From Lachnospiraceae bacterium UBA2734 (GTDB taxonomy: Bacteria; Bacillota; Clostridia; Lachnospirales; Lachnospiraceae), in contig DEKA01000031.1 in the NCBI GenBank assembly GCA_002353635.1, forward strand, positions 17,137 through 43,787: DNA of 26,651 nucleotides, given 5' to 3'. This document shows positions 1 to 8,597 of this stretch, piece by piece. Every line of letters begins with the position of its first letter. Position 1 is the stretch's first letter. The position numbers and the translations under genes are program-made. Below the pieces are notes generated by a model. It saw only the letters and a program-made list of their open reading frames with translations. It was not told the origin of the DNA and searched no databases.

Positions 1-323
1 GTGCCGCAGGTGATCTGCGGGCGCACCAGTGCGTCTTCAGTGTGAAAATAATTGGCGTACACCTTTTCAAGGCCGTCTCTTCCGATGTCATCGTAGCCGT
101 ATCCCGTCGTTCCCTTCAGGTTTGCCTCGCCGATGTGGGCGTCCTGGAAGGCTTTGATGACACGCAGCTGGTTGAACTCGGCCATCGCATCGATCCCGTC
201 AAAGCGCTCCTTCAGTCTATCCAGTATGGGCTGGGCGAAATCAATAACTTCTTTAGAGATGCCGAGAGCGTTCAGAGCCCTGTCATCGCGGTTTTTCATG
301 TTCTGTGCTGTTGAAGCTGTCAT
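1..323 (-). CDS. Aluminum-resistance / methionine gamma-lyase-like PLP enzyme, N-terminal part
   Basis: This gene runs off the window; its first 107 codons are present. The product begins MTASTAQNMKNRDDRALNAL and reaches the stretch EDALVRPQITCGT, which I recognise as typical of the YnbB / 'aluminum resistance' family (PF06838), PLP-dependent fold-type I proteins related to methionine gamma-lyase. The ATG at 323 was chosen because AGAGGA lies about 10 bases upstream. In many Firmicutes this gene sits downstream of miaA, as here (89-base gap); hfq, which often lies between them, is absent. The active-site lysine is outside the window, so activity cannot be judged. The true substrate of this family is unsettled. 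Confidence 0.8.
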   Translation of the reverse strand, partial: MTASTAQNMKNRDDRALNALGISKEVIDFAQPILDRLKERFDGIDAMAEFNQLRVIKAFQDAHIGEANLKGTTGYGYDDIGRDGLEKVYANYFHTEDALVRPQITCG

Positions 324-412
324 TTTTGTTGAATCCTCTTTCTGTATTCGTTCAGTACTCTCCGATCAGTCAGGTGCTCCGGATGGAAAGTGTGCCCGTC
401 AGACGAATTTCC

Positions 413-1531
413 TTACAGCGTCGGCCGGGGATCCTGTCGTATACTCAGTCTCTCCTTGGCGATTTGCTCCATGGCATCCCAAAGCGCCTTTTCGTCCGGG
501 TAATTGCAGCGGTCCATCCAGATCGTATTCTTCTCTCTCTTAAACCAGGTGAGCTGCCGCTTGGCAAAGTGCCTCGTCTGGATTTTGATCCTGGAAACCG
601 CCTCTTCCAGTGTACAGGTGCCGTCAAGATACTCCAGAATCTGCTTGTACCCAAGCCCCTGCATGCTGTTCATATCCCTGGTGCACCCCGCATCGGCAAG
701 GCGCTTTGTCTCTTCAAGGAGCCCCTGCTGCATCATGAGGTCGACGCGGCGCTCGATCCTCTCATAGAGCTGCTGCCGCTCCATCGTGAGTACAAAAAAA
801 GCGGCGTTGAACGCGGGTGCCTTCTCCCGCTCCTCTTTATTGTGTCTCGAGATGAGATCTCCCGTCTCCTTTGCATATTCGAGGGCGCGGATGACTCTCT
901 TTACATTGTTCGGATGTATGGCTGCAGCAGCCTCCGGATCGATCTTCTGCAGACAGTCGTGCAGGTAAGTGTTGCCATGCTCCCTGGCTATGGCCTCCAG
1001 CTCCTGCCTGTAGGATAAATCAATTCCTGCGGCATGGGATTCGGGGACCGCGCTTTGATCCGGAATCGCTTCTGCCTTCGTCTTGTCAGAGACAGAAAGC
1101 CCCCCGTTATTTTCAGATCCGCTTCTGTCCTTCAGTGTATTTTCAGAACCACGACTGAACGTCTGTGTGTCCCCGGGATCGAACGCAATGTCATAGAGAA
1201 CGGACTGGATGTAGAAGCCAGTGCCGCCGCAGAGGATCGGGACCTTTCCCTGCGCATAGATTTCTGCAAGCGCCTTCCTGCATTCCTTCTGAAAATAAAA
1301 GACGTTCCACTCCTCCCACGGATCCCTTATATCGATGAGGTAATGAGGGACGCCTCGCATTTCCTCCTTTGTGATCTTTGCGGAACCAATGTCCATCCCC
1401 CTGTAGACCTGCATGGAATCTGCGGAGATCACGGCACCGTTCAGGCGAAGGGCCAGTTCAACTGCCGCAGCGCTCTTGCCGGAGGCAGTTGGGCCCGCGA
1501 CGATAATCAGGCCTGGTTTATAGCTGCTCAT
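413..1531 (-). CDS. miaA: tRNA dimethylallyltransferase MiaA
   Basis: MiaA transfers the dimethylallyl group of DMAPP to N6 of A37 in tRNAs that read codons starting with U, making i6A, the substrate of MiaB encoded upstream in this cluster. Seen: P-loop GPTASGKS (residues 13-20), SADSMQVYRGMDIGSAK, GGTGFYIQSVLYDI and HPNNVKRVIRALEY, with a C-terminal QTRHFAKRQLTWFKRE segment, all family hallmarks. I start at the ATG at 1531 (372 aa) because GGGAGGA lies 8-10 bases upstream. An in-frame ATG at 1552 has no ribosome site and lies within that same leader. The protein is longer than the usual 300-320 aa because residues about 121-171 are a polar, Ser/Glu/Asn-rich insertion before YRQELEAIA. No frameshift is seen. 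Confidence 0.96.
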   Translation of the reverse strand: MSSYKPGLIIVAGPTASGKSAAAVELALRLNGAVISADSMQVYRGMDIGSAKITKEEMRGVPHYLIDIRDPWEEWNVFYFQKECRKALAEIYAQGKVPILCGGTGFYIQSVLYDIAFDPGDTQTFSRGSENTLKDRSGSENNGGLSVSDKTKAEAIPDQSAVPESHAAGIDLSYRQELEAIAREHGNTYLHDCLQKIDPEAAAAIHPNNVKRVIRALEYAKETGDLISRHNKEEREKAPAFNAAFFVLTMERQQLYERIERRVDLMMQQGLLEETKRLADAGCTRDMNSMQGLGYKQILEYLDGTCTLEEAVSRIKIQTRHFAKRQLTWFKREKNTIWMDRCNYPDEKALWDAMEQIAKERLSIRQDPRPTL

Positions 1532-1562
1532 GCGGAATGCTTCCTCCCTCATTGTTGTCAGC

Positions 1563-1596
1563 GCGGCTTTGCAGAGAACACACCCCGCAAAGCCGC
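1563..1596 (-). other. Hairpin between mutL and miaA
   Basis: A perfect 10-bp inverted repeat (GCGGCTTTGC / GCAAAGCCGC, 1563-1572 and 1587-1596) with a 14-base loop lies between the mutL stop and the miaA start. No T-run follows on the minus strand, so it does not look like an intrinsic terminator. It could mark an RNA-processing site or tune miaA translation. The structure is directly visible; the role is inference. Confidence 0.55.
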
Positions 1597-1628
1597 ACGG
1601 CAGATCTGCTGGCTGATCGGAATTCCCG

Positions 1629-4061
1629 TCAGACGATCCGCTTGAACTTCTTCTCGATCTCGCTCTTTGGCATCACGATCATCGTGGGACGCCCGTGCGG
1701 GCAGTGGTAGGGATTGTCAAGGGAGAGGAGCTCTCCGATCAGTGCCCTCGCTTCTTCAAAGGTCAGATGCATGTTGCCCTTGACCGCCGCCTTGCACGAC
1801 ATGGAAGCGATCTTGTACAGGATGGCATAAGGCGTGCCGCTCATTCTCTCCTGCAGAATTTCATCGAGAACCTCGCGAAAGAGCGAATCCGGCTCGTTGG
1901 CATAGAGCTCGAGCGGCACAGCGCGCATCGCATAGGAACTCTCGCCGAACGGCTCAATCTCATACCCCATCTTCCGGAAAGTCTCCTGATACTGCAGATA
2001 AGCTGCTTCCTCTTTGCCTGTCAGATTCACGACGATGGGCGGCGCCAGCATCTGTGAGGCAGCAGGCGAATTCTGTTCTTTTTCGAGCCTCTTCATCAGC
2101 CGCTCGAAGTTCACCTTTTCGTGCGCCGCATGCTGGTCGATCATGAGCATCTTATCCCTGAACTCCACGATCCAATACGTGTCAAAGACCTGCCCCACGA
2201 TGTGCCAGTCCGGGATGTTCTCCCTCGAGAGCATGTGGTAGTGGAGGTCATTCTCATCAGGAATATTTGAAGAAACGACGGCTCTGTCCTCAATCTGCGG
2301 ATTGTTCTTTGTGCCATGGGCAGAACCCGGTTCATCTCCGATCGGTTCTCCGCCGCTTTCAGAGTCCGCTTCCGTCACCGGCGGAAGATCTTTCTCCTCC
2401 TCAAAGAGGCTTGCCTGCTCGTAATGCCCTTTGCGATCCGCGGGAGTTTCCTGCGCCCATAAAGAGTCTGCCGGTGCTTCCGCCGCGGATAATGTTTCGT
2501 CAGCTTCTCCCGCGGTTACGGATTCTGTTCCGGATGCTGTATCCCCATACGTGACAGAAGTCTGGGCGAGCACCGTCTGCGCCGCAGGTCTTCTGTCCTC
2601 GAATACGAATTCGTCATCTTCTGAAGAACCCGCAGAATCGTTCTGTTCAGCATCCGCTTTCGCAGTACTGCCAGGAATTCCGGCCGCGCCCGCGGCACCG
2701 TTTTCAGCTGCTGCCTTCCCGGAATTCTCTCCGTTTTCCGGCGAAGCGGTCTCCATGCGAAGTCCCTCTGTATCCAGAGGTCTTGACGGCGCATCCGGCT
2801 GTTCGAACTGCTCGGTGTGCGGCGCGCGCTTTGCCGCCAGCTCGCGCGCCTTCTCCTCTGCGCGGGCCCTCTCATTCTCCTCTTTTTCCGTGTCCATGCC
2901 GGCCTTTGGAATCAGCTCGACCCTGTGGAGCGCTGCATGCACGCCCTCATTGATGAAGTCGAAGACGGCCTTCGGATTGGAAAAGCGCACCTCCATCTTG
3001 GAGGGGTGAACATTGACATCCACCTCTTCGGGCAGAAGTGTAAGGTGCAGGACGGCGAAAGGAAAGCGGTGCTGCATGAGATCTGTCCGGTATCCTTCTT
3101 CGAGTGCCTTAGAGAGCACATCGCTCCGGAGGATCCTGCCGTTCACAAAGAACGTCTCGAAGCTCCTGGCACTCCGTGAGAACTCAGGGCGTCCAAGATA
3201 CCCCTCCAGCGTCATGCCGCTTCCATCAGTGTGGATCGGAATGACAGTCTGTGCCATGGTTCTTCCGTAAATCCGGTAGATCAGCTCCTTTTCATCGCCG
3301 TTTCCTGTTGTGTGGAGCTTCTCCTGTCCGTTCATCCGGTAGTGGAATGAGATATCAGGATGAGAAAGGGCAAGATGCTCCACCAGATCCGTGATGTAGC
3401 CACCCTCTGTCTGCGGCGTCTTTAAGAATTTCCGTCTGACGGGCACGTTGTAGAAGATGTTGCGGACGATAACCGTCGTTCCGTCCGGCGCGCCGACTTC
3501 CTGGAGGGAGAGCTGCGCCGCATCCCTGTCGAAAGCGGCTGGATTTCCTGCCTGCACGGCGAGGGCATCGCGGCCTTGATTTTCAGCTGCTGCGCCGCCT
3601 GGCGCAGCGAGGGCATCCTGCCGGTAAGAACTGCTGTTCAAAGAAGAACTGCTCTGCAGTGAAGGCGCGGCGACATCCACAGTATTGACAGCCCTGGTCC
3701 CTGTGAGGGAATCCCTCGTCTTTGTGATCATCTCCACCTGGGAGACGGCCGCAATGCTCGAGAGCGCCTCGCCGCGAAAGCCAAGCGTCATGAGCGCGGA
3801 CAGATCATCTGCATCCGCGATCTTGCTCGTCGCGTGGCGCCGGAACGCCTTCGTGATCTGGGAGGCCTCAATACCGGAGCCATTGTCTGTCACGCGGATC
3901 ATGTCGATCCCGCCGCCCTTGATCTCGATCGTGATGGCGGTGGAACCCGCGTCGATCGCGTTCTCTACGAGCTCCTTCACGACATTTACGGGCCGCTCTA
4001 TTACTTCGCCCGCCGCTATTTTGTTGATCGTATCGCTTGAGAGGATGTTGATATTCGCCAT
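1629..4061 (-). CDS. mutL: DNA mismatch repair protein MutL (endonuclease type)
   Basis: MutL couples MutS mismatch recognition to strand incision. The N-terminal GHKL ATPase shows ELVENAIDAG (31-39), DNGSGI (59-64) and GFRGEAL (94-100); FFVNGR and VDVNVHPSKMEVRF follow. The C-terminal dimerisation domain has DQHAAHEKVNFE (642-653), which fits the metal-binding DQHA-x2-E-x4-E endonuclease signature, plus CPHGRP (787-792), so this is a nicking MutL as expected in bacteria without MutH. At 810 aa it is unusually long (about 620 is common). Residues 128-187 are an Ala/Ser/Gln-rich insertion inside the ATPase domain, and the acidic linker covers about 390-605. QASLF (549-553) in the linker resembles a sliding-clamp motif. 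It lies downstream of mutS with a 98-base gap and is probably cotranscribed. Confidence 0.97.
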   Translation of the reverse strand: MANINILSSDTINKIAAGEVIERPVNVVKELVENAIDAGSTAITIEIKGGGIDMIRVTDNGSGIEASQITKAFRRHATSKIADADDLSALMTLGFRGEALSSIAAVSQVEMITKTRDSLTGTRAVNTVDVAAPSLQSSSSLNSSSYRQDALAAPGGAAAENQGRDALAVQAGNPAAFDRDAAQLSLQEVGAPDGTTVIVRNIFYNVPVRRKFLKTPQTEGGYITDLVEHLALSHPDISFHYRMNGQEKLHTTGNGDEKELIYRIYGRTMAQTVIPIHTDGSGMTLEGYLGRPEFSRSARSFETFFVNGRILRSDVLSKALEEGYRTDLMQHRFPFAVLHLTLLPEEVDVNVHPSKMEVRFSNPKAVFDFINEGVHAALHRVELIPKAGMDTEKEENERARAEEKARELAAKRAPHTEQFEQPDAPSRPLDTEGLRMETASPENGENSGKAAAENGAAGAAGIPGSTAKADAEQNDSAGSSEDDEFVFEDRRPAAQTVLAQTSVTYGDTASGTESVTAGEADETLSAAEAPADSLWAQETPADRKGHYEQASLFEEEKDLPPVTEADSESGGEPIGDEPGSAHGTKNNPQIEDRAVVSSNIPDENDLHYHMLSRENIPDWHIVGQVFDTYWIVEFRDKMLMIDQHAAHEKVNFERLMKRLEKEQNSPAASQMLAPPIVVNLTGKEEAAYLQYQETFRKMGYEIEPFGESSYAMRAVPLELYANEPDSLFREVLDEILQERMSGTPYAILYKIASMSCKAAVKGNMHLTFEEARALIGELLSLDNPYHCPHGRPTMIVMPKSEIEKKFKRIV

Positions 4062-4159
4062 TGCTTAACTCTCTGGATTCTCCCGTCCCGGCGCCCGCAA
4101 TAAATCTTTATGTCCCTGACAGGCATATGCAGACGCCAATTCTGTGTGTCCTGAAGAGA

Positions 4160-6850
4160 TTACTCTTTTTGCCCGGTTCCGGGTGCCGACCACCGATTCT
4201 TCAGTTCAGACTGCAGCCGGTAGAGCGTATTCAGGGCGTCCATGGGCGTCATGTTGGTGACGTCAATATTTTCCAGCTCCTGCAGAACATCGTTGTCGGC
4301 GACAGTATCGAAGAGGGACATCTGCCCGAGATCCACCTCGTCGTAGTGCGGCACCTTCTGCGTCTTCCCTCCGGCATCGCCCTTCACCTCGATGCTCTGG
4401 ATCTTCTCCGTGATGTCGTTGTCGGAGAGCTGCCTTGCAATTTCCTTGGCCCGGTCAACGACGATGTCCGGAAGCCCCGCAAGCCGGGCCACCTGAATGC
4501 CATAGCTGCGATCTGCGCCGCCTTTTACGATCTTCCGGAGGAAAATAATGTCGTCCCCCTTCTCTCTGACCGCCACGCAGTAGTTGTTCACATTGTCGAT
4601 CTTGCCCTCGAGCTCCGTCAGCTCGTGGTAGTGGGTCGCAAAGAGCGTCTTTGCGCCGAGAAACTTCCTGTTGCTGATGTACTCGATGACCGCCCATGCG
4701 ATGGAGAGCCCGTCAAACGTGGAAGTGCCTCGCCCTATCTCATCAAGGATGATAAGGGACCTGGGCGTTGCATTCCGCAGAATGTTCGCAACCTCATTCA
4801 TCTCGACCATGAACGTCGACTGGCCGCTCCCCAGATCATCCGATGCGCCGACCCTTGTGAAAATACGGTCGACCACGCACAGATCCGCCTCCTGCGCAGG
4901 GACAAAGGAGCCGATCTGGCACATGAGACTGATGAGGGCAACCTGACGCATATAAGTCGATTTGCCGGCCATGTTGGGACCGGTGATGACGGCAATGCAG
5001 TTCTTCCTGTTGTCGAGGATAGTGTCATTGGAGACAAAATCCCCCTGCATCATCTGCTCGACGACGGGGTGGCGGCCGTTTTTGATCCGGATAACGCCCT
5101 TCTCATTGATCTTAGGACGCACATACCCGTTTCGCTCCGCGGCAACCGAGAGCGAGCAGTAGACGTCGAGAAGGGCAACAGCCTTTGCAGACTTCTGAAT
5201 ATCGACGATCCGGTCCGCGATCATCTGACGAAGCTCTGAAAACTTCTCGTACTCGAGGTCATTGAGCCGGTCCTGCGCATTCAGAATCGTGTCCTCGAGT
5301 TCCTTCAGTCGGGGCGTCGTGTAGCGCTCGGAGCCGACGAGCGTCTGTTTTCTCGTCCAGTCAGCGGGCACCTTGTCCTTAAACGAATTCGTGACCTCGA
5401 AGAAATATCCGAAGACGCTGTTGTACTTGACCTTGAGCTTGCCGATGCCGGTCTTCTGCCTCGCATCCTCCTCGAGATCGGCGAGCCACTGTTTGCCCTG
5501 CGTCTTCGCACTGCGCAGCTGATCCACCGTCTCATCATACCCGTTTCTGATGATGCCGCCCTCCTTCATCGCAAGGGGAGGATCATCCACGAGGGCCCTC
5601 TGCAGGGTATCGACCAGATCATCAAAATCGCTGATTGAATCGCGGATCTGTGCGAGATCGCCGTCTTCGAAGTCACTGAGAACCTGGCGGATGGGCTTCA
5701 ACATTTTCAACGATTCGCGGAATGAGAGGAGGTCTCTCGGATTCGCACTTCCGTAGCTGATCTTTGTGAGGAGCCTCTCCATGTCGTAGACGGGCTGGAG
5801 GTATTCGCGGATTTCATCCCGGTCCACAGTCTTTTTACAAAGCGCCTCCACCGCATCGAGCCTTTTTTCGATCTCCTCGCGGTCGATGAGGGGCTGCTCA
5901 AGGAACTGGTGCAGGAGGCGGGCACCCATGGCAGTTTTCGTCTTGTCGAGAACCCAGAGAAGGGAGCCCCGCACCTTCTTCTCCCGCATGGTCTCCGTGA
6001 GCTCAAGGTTTCGCCTGGTCGCGGAGTCGAGGAGCATGTATTTTCCAGTGAGATACGCTTCTATCCTTGTGATGTTGTCAAGATTGTTGAGCTGCGTGTC
6101 ATACAGATACTGCATGAGCGCGCCGCAGGCAACAGTCCCGGCCTTCAGGCTGTCAATGCCAAGCGCAGTAAGGCTCGCCACCTTGAAATGGCGAAGCAGT
6201 ATGTCCGTCGTCTCGTGCTCGCCAAAGTAATGGGAATCCAGCGCATTCACCACAATGCCGAGGCGCCCCCGCAGATCATCGAGATCTGCGCCGGAGACGA
6301 GATACGCATCGTTGCAGATGATCTCGGCGGGGGAATACTTGTTGATCTCATCGATGATGCCGCGAAGAGAATTCACCTGCGTCGCGTAGAAATCACCTGT
6401 GGAGACGTCGGCGACGGCGATGCCGGATGTATTGTCATCATAAAAGATGCAGAAAATATAGTTGTTCCGGTTCGCATCGAGGGTCTCGAGGGATGTCTTT
6501 GTGCCGGGGGTCACGATTCTTGTGACGGCGCGCTTGACAAGGCCCTTCGCAAACCTCGGGTCCTCCACCTGGTCGCAGACGGCGATCCGGTACCCCTTCT
6601 CCACCATCTTGGAGATGTAGATGTCAACGGCGTGGAACGGCACGCCGCACATGGGCGCGCGCTCCGGAAGGCCGCACTGTTTGCCGGTGAGCGTCAGCTC
6701 GCACTCGCGCGACGTCGTCAGCGCGTCGTCAAAAAAGACCTCATAGAAATCGCCGATTCTGTAGAAGAGAATACAGTCCGGATACTGCTCCTTCATCCGG
6801 ATATACTCCTGCATCATCGGCGATACGTCGGAAATATTGGGTAGAGCCAA
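4160..6850 (-). CDS. mutS: DNA mismatch repair protein MutS
   Basis: This is the mismatch-recognition ATPase. Domain I carries GDFYE (33-37), the Phe-x-Glu reader that stacks on and contacts the mispair. Domain V has Walker A GPNMAGKST (624-632), the signature DLGSGQSTFMVEM (672-684), Walker B ILDEIGRG (701-708) and FATH (737-740). The length, 896 aa, is normal for the family. QMSLF (843-847) near the C-terminus matches the consensus for binding the replication clamp. The start is a TTG at 6850, seven bases after GGAGG; an ATG at 6855 is out of frame and almost touches the GGAGG. It precedes mutL in the classical mutS-mutL order and follows miaB by 104 bases that contain a hairpin. Confidence 0.98.
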   Translation of the reverse strand: MALPNISDVSPMMQEYIRMKEQYPDCILFYRIGDFYEVFFDDALTTSRECELTLTGKQCGLPERAPMCGVPFHAVDIYISKMVEKGYRIAVCDQVEDPRFAKGLVKRAVTRIVTPGTKTSLETLDANRNNYIFCIFYDDNTSGIAVADVSTGDFYATQVNSLRGIIDEINKYSPAEIICNDAYLVSGADLDDLRGRLGIVVNALDSHYFGEHETTDILLRHFKVASLTALGIDSLKAGTVACGALMQYLYDTQLNNLDNITRIEAYLTGKYMLLDSATRRNLELTETMREKKVRGSLLWVLDKTKTAMGARLLHQFLEQPLIDREEIEKRLDAVEALCKKTVDRDEIREYLQPVYDMERLLTKISYGSANPRDLLSFRESLKMLKPIRQVLSDFEDGDLAQIRDSISDFDDLVDTLQRALVDDPPLAMKEGGIIRNGYDETVDQLRSAKTQGKQWLADLEEDARQKTGIGKLKVKYNSVFGYFFEVTNSFKDKVPADWTRKQTLVGSERYTTPRLKELEDTILNAQDRLNDLEYEKFSELRQMIADRIVDIQKSAKAVALLDVYCSLSVAAERNGYVRPKINEKGVIRIKNGRHPVVEQMMQGDFVSNDTILDNRKNCIAVITGPNMAGKSTYMRQVALISLMCQIGSFVPAQEADLCVVDRIFTRVGASDDLGSGQSTFMVEMNEVANILRNATPRSLIILDEIGRGTSTFDGLSIAWAVIEYISNRKFLGAKTLFATHYHELTELEGKIDNVNNYCVAVREKGDDIIFLRKIVKGGADRSYGIQVARLAGLPDIVVDRAKEIARQLSDNDITEKIQSIEVKGDAGGKTQKVPHYDEVDLGQMSLFDTVADNDVLQELENIDVTNMTPMDALNTLYRLQSELKNRWSAPGTGQKE

Positions 6851-6882
6851 GGCATTTCCTCCCAGCTGAAAATATAAGATTC

Positions 6883-6927
6883 AGCCGGCAATCTCTCCCG
6901 GGAGAGGTTCCCGTTGAGATACCGGCT
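6883..6927 (-). other. Stem-loop between miaB and mutS
   Basis: Read on the minus strand, AGCCGG-TATCTC pairs with GAGATTGCCGGCT (one bulge and a mismatch), and an inner CGGGA/TCCCG stem with a 5-base loop lies inside. The right half of the loop region also contains the 14-base palindrome CTCTCCCGGGAGAG. On the minus strand no immediate T-run follows; on the plus strand TTTT follows. It sits 33 bases upstream of the mutS start. It may be a processing site or a regulatory fold; the function is not shown by the sequence. Confidence 0.5.
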
Positions 6928-6954
6928 TTTAACGCAGTGTCCGAAAAGCGCAGA

Positions 6955-8523
6955 TTAATACCCGCGCGGATTCTCACGCACAACGCTGCCAAAGTAGTAA
7001 AATCCTTTGCACTCATCGAGGGAGACGTCGAAGAAGCGCCCGATCATGGACGCATCGCCCGGGAAGTGCACAATGGTGTTGTTCGAGAGACGCCCTGTGA
7101 TGTACCCCTCCATCTGCCGGTTCTCCTCCTCGGCGAGCGCAGTCATGACCTTCCCCTGGAGCTTTGCTGTCTGCTCCTTAGCGGACTCCTGCACCTCATG
7201 CAGGATCCGGTCAAACCCCTCTTTTACCTGTTCCTCAGGGACCTGCTCCATTTCGGCAGCAGGCGTCCCATGGCGCTTTGAGTAGATGAATGTGTAGGCG
7301 TTGTCGAAGTGGACCTTCCGGATGACGTCGATCGTATCATCCACGTCTGCCGGCGTCTCCCCGGGGAATCCCGCGATGATGTCCGTCGTGATGGCGGCGT
7401 CCGGGAGCTCTTTTCTGATATAGAGCGCCCGCTCGAGGTACTGCTCCTTGGTATAGCGCCTGTTCATGAGGCGGAGGATCCTTGTAGATCCCGACTGCAT
7501 CGGAAAATGAATGTGCCGCGCGATGTTGGGATGGCGCCTGATCACCTGAATGAGCTCCTCCGAGATGTCCTTCGGGTGGGGCGTCATGAAGCGGATGCGC
7601 TTGAGTCCCGGGATCTGTGCGATCTCATCGAGGAGCTGCGCGAAGGTCACGGGCTCCGGCAGATCCTTTCCGTAGGAGTTCACGTTCTGCCCAAGGAGCA
7701 TGACTTCCACGACGCCGTCGGCCACCATCTTTTCGATCTCGTTCAGGATGTCTTTCGGCTCCCGGCTCCTCTCCCGCCCGCGCACATACGGCACGATGCA
7801 GTAGCTGCAGAAGTTGTTGCAGCCGAACATGATGTTGATGCCGGACTTATAGCGGAACTTCCTCTCCACGGGGAGATCCTCGACGATGAGATCAGTGCTC
7901 TCCCACACGTCCACGACGCGGCGCGCCGACTGGGACGAGGGGTATCTCTGCGCATTCTCATAGACCTTGCAGAGGTACTCCGGAAATCTGAAAATATTGT
8001 GGGTCCCGAAAATCAGATCCACATACGGATAGCTCTTTTTGAGCTTGTCTACGTTCGTCTTCTCCTGCATCATGCAGCCGCACACCGCGATTTTCATGTA
8101 CGGGTTGCTCTTTTTGCAGTGTGAGGCCCTGCCAAGGCGGCCGTAGAAGTGCTGGTCCGCATTGTCTCTGACAGTGCAGGTGTTGTAAATCACGAAATCC
8201 GCGCTCTCGTCATCGATTTCGGTAAAGCCTGCGCTCTCGAGGACACCGGAGAGCTTCTCCGCATCCCTGGCGTTCATCTGGCAGCCGAAATTCGTGACAT
8301 GGTAGGTGGGTGTGCGCCCGAGCTCCATCGAGAGCTCCTTCACGTACATCTTCGCCTGCTGCAGGAACTCCTCCTGCCGCGCACTCTCCGCAAGTTCTCT
8401 TTTTTCAAGCTCTTTTTCGCGGGCGGTCCGCTCCGCCTTCAGCTTCTCCGGGTCCTTAGCAAGGAAGCGCGCGGGGATCTGGGTGCCTGTTTTTTTATTT
8501 GTTTCTGGTGTGTTCTCAATCAT
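6955..8523 (-). CDS. miaB: tRNA-2-methylthio-N6-dimethylallyladenosine synthase MiaB
   Basis: MiaB is a radical-SAM methylthiotransferase that converts i6A37 to ms2i6A37, the step after MiaA. The N-terminal MTTase domain supplies the auxiliary-cluster cysteines C81 (FGCQMNARD), C116 (NTCTVR) and C150 (CGCMMQ). The radical-SAM cluster is C235-x3-C239-x2-C242 in CNNFCSYCIVPYVRGRE. The end of the protein (about 455-520) fits a TRAM RNA-binding domain. Length is 522 aa. The first 60 or so residues are a charged extension, common in Clostridia homologues. The ATG at 8523 has no good Shine-Dalgarno match (AT-rich AAGATAAAAATAT precedes it), yet the next in-frame Met lies at residue 58, so I keep this start. 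pepT ends 74 bases upstream. Confidence 0.96.
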   Translation of the reverse strand: MIENTPETNKKTGTQIPARFLAKDPEKLKAERTAREKELEKRELAESARQEEFLQQAKMYVKELSMELGRTPTYHVTNFGCQMNARDAEKLSGVLESAGFTEIDDESADFVIYNTCTVRDNADQHFYGRLGRASHCKKSNPYMKIAVCGCMMQEKTNVDKLKKSYPYVDLIFGTHNIFRFPEYLCKVYENAQRYPSSQSARRVVDVWESTDLIVEDLPVERKFRYKSGINIMFGCNNFCSYCIVPYVRGRERSREPKDILNEIEKMVADGVVEVMLLGQNVNSYGKDLPEPVTFAQLLDEIAQIPGLKRIRFMTPHPKDISEELIQVIRRHPNIARHIHFPMQSGSTRILRLMNRRYTKEQYLERALYIRKELPDAAITTDIIAGFPGETPADVDDTIDVIRKVHFDNAYTFIYSKRHGTPAAEMEQVPEEQVKEGFDRILHEVQESAKEQTAKLQGKVMTALAEEENRQMEGYITGRLSNNTIVHFPGDASMIGRFFDVSLDECKGFYYFGSVVRENPRGY

Positions 8524-8597
8524 ATATTTTTATCTTTTACTTAATGTGACCGTTTCGTATTGCCCCTGCCGTGTTATCCTTCTTCTGATGCCGGCAG

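Noticed and set aside
390..401. CCCGTCAGACGA shared after mutL and after miaA as a repeat
   Set aside because: A 12-base match of which one copy lies in mutL codons; too short to call a repeat.
4061..6844. Long plus-strand open frames antisense to mutS and other genes (for example 4061-5239 and 5909-6844)
   Set aside because: They mirror highly conserved minus-strand genes in this GC-rich DNA and show no recognisable protein motif.
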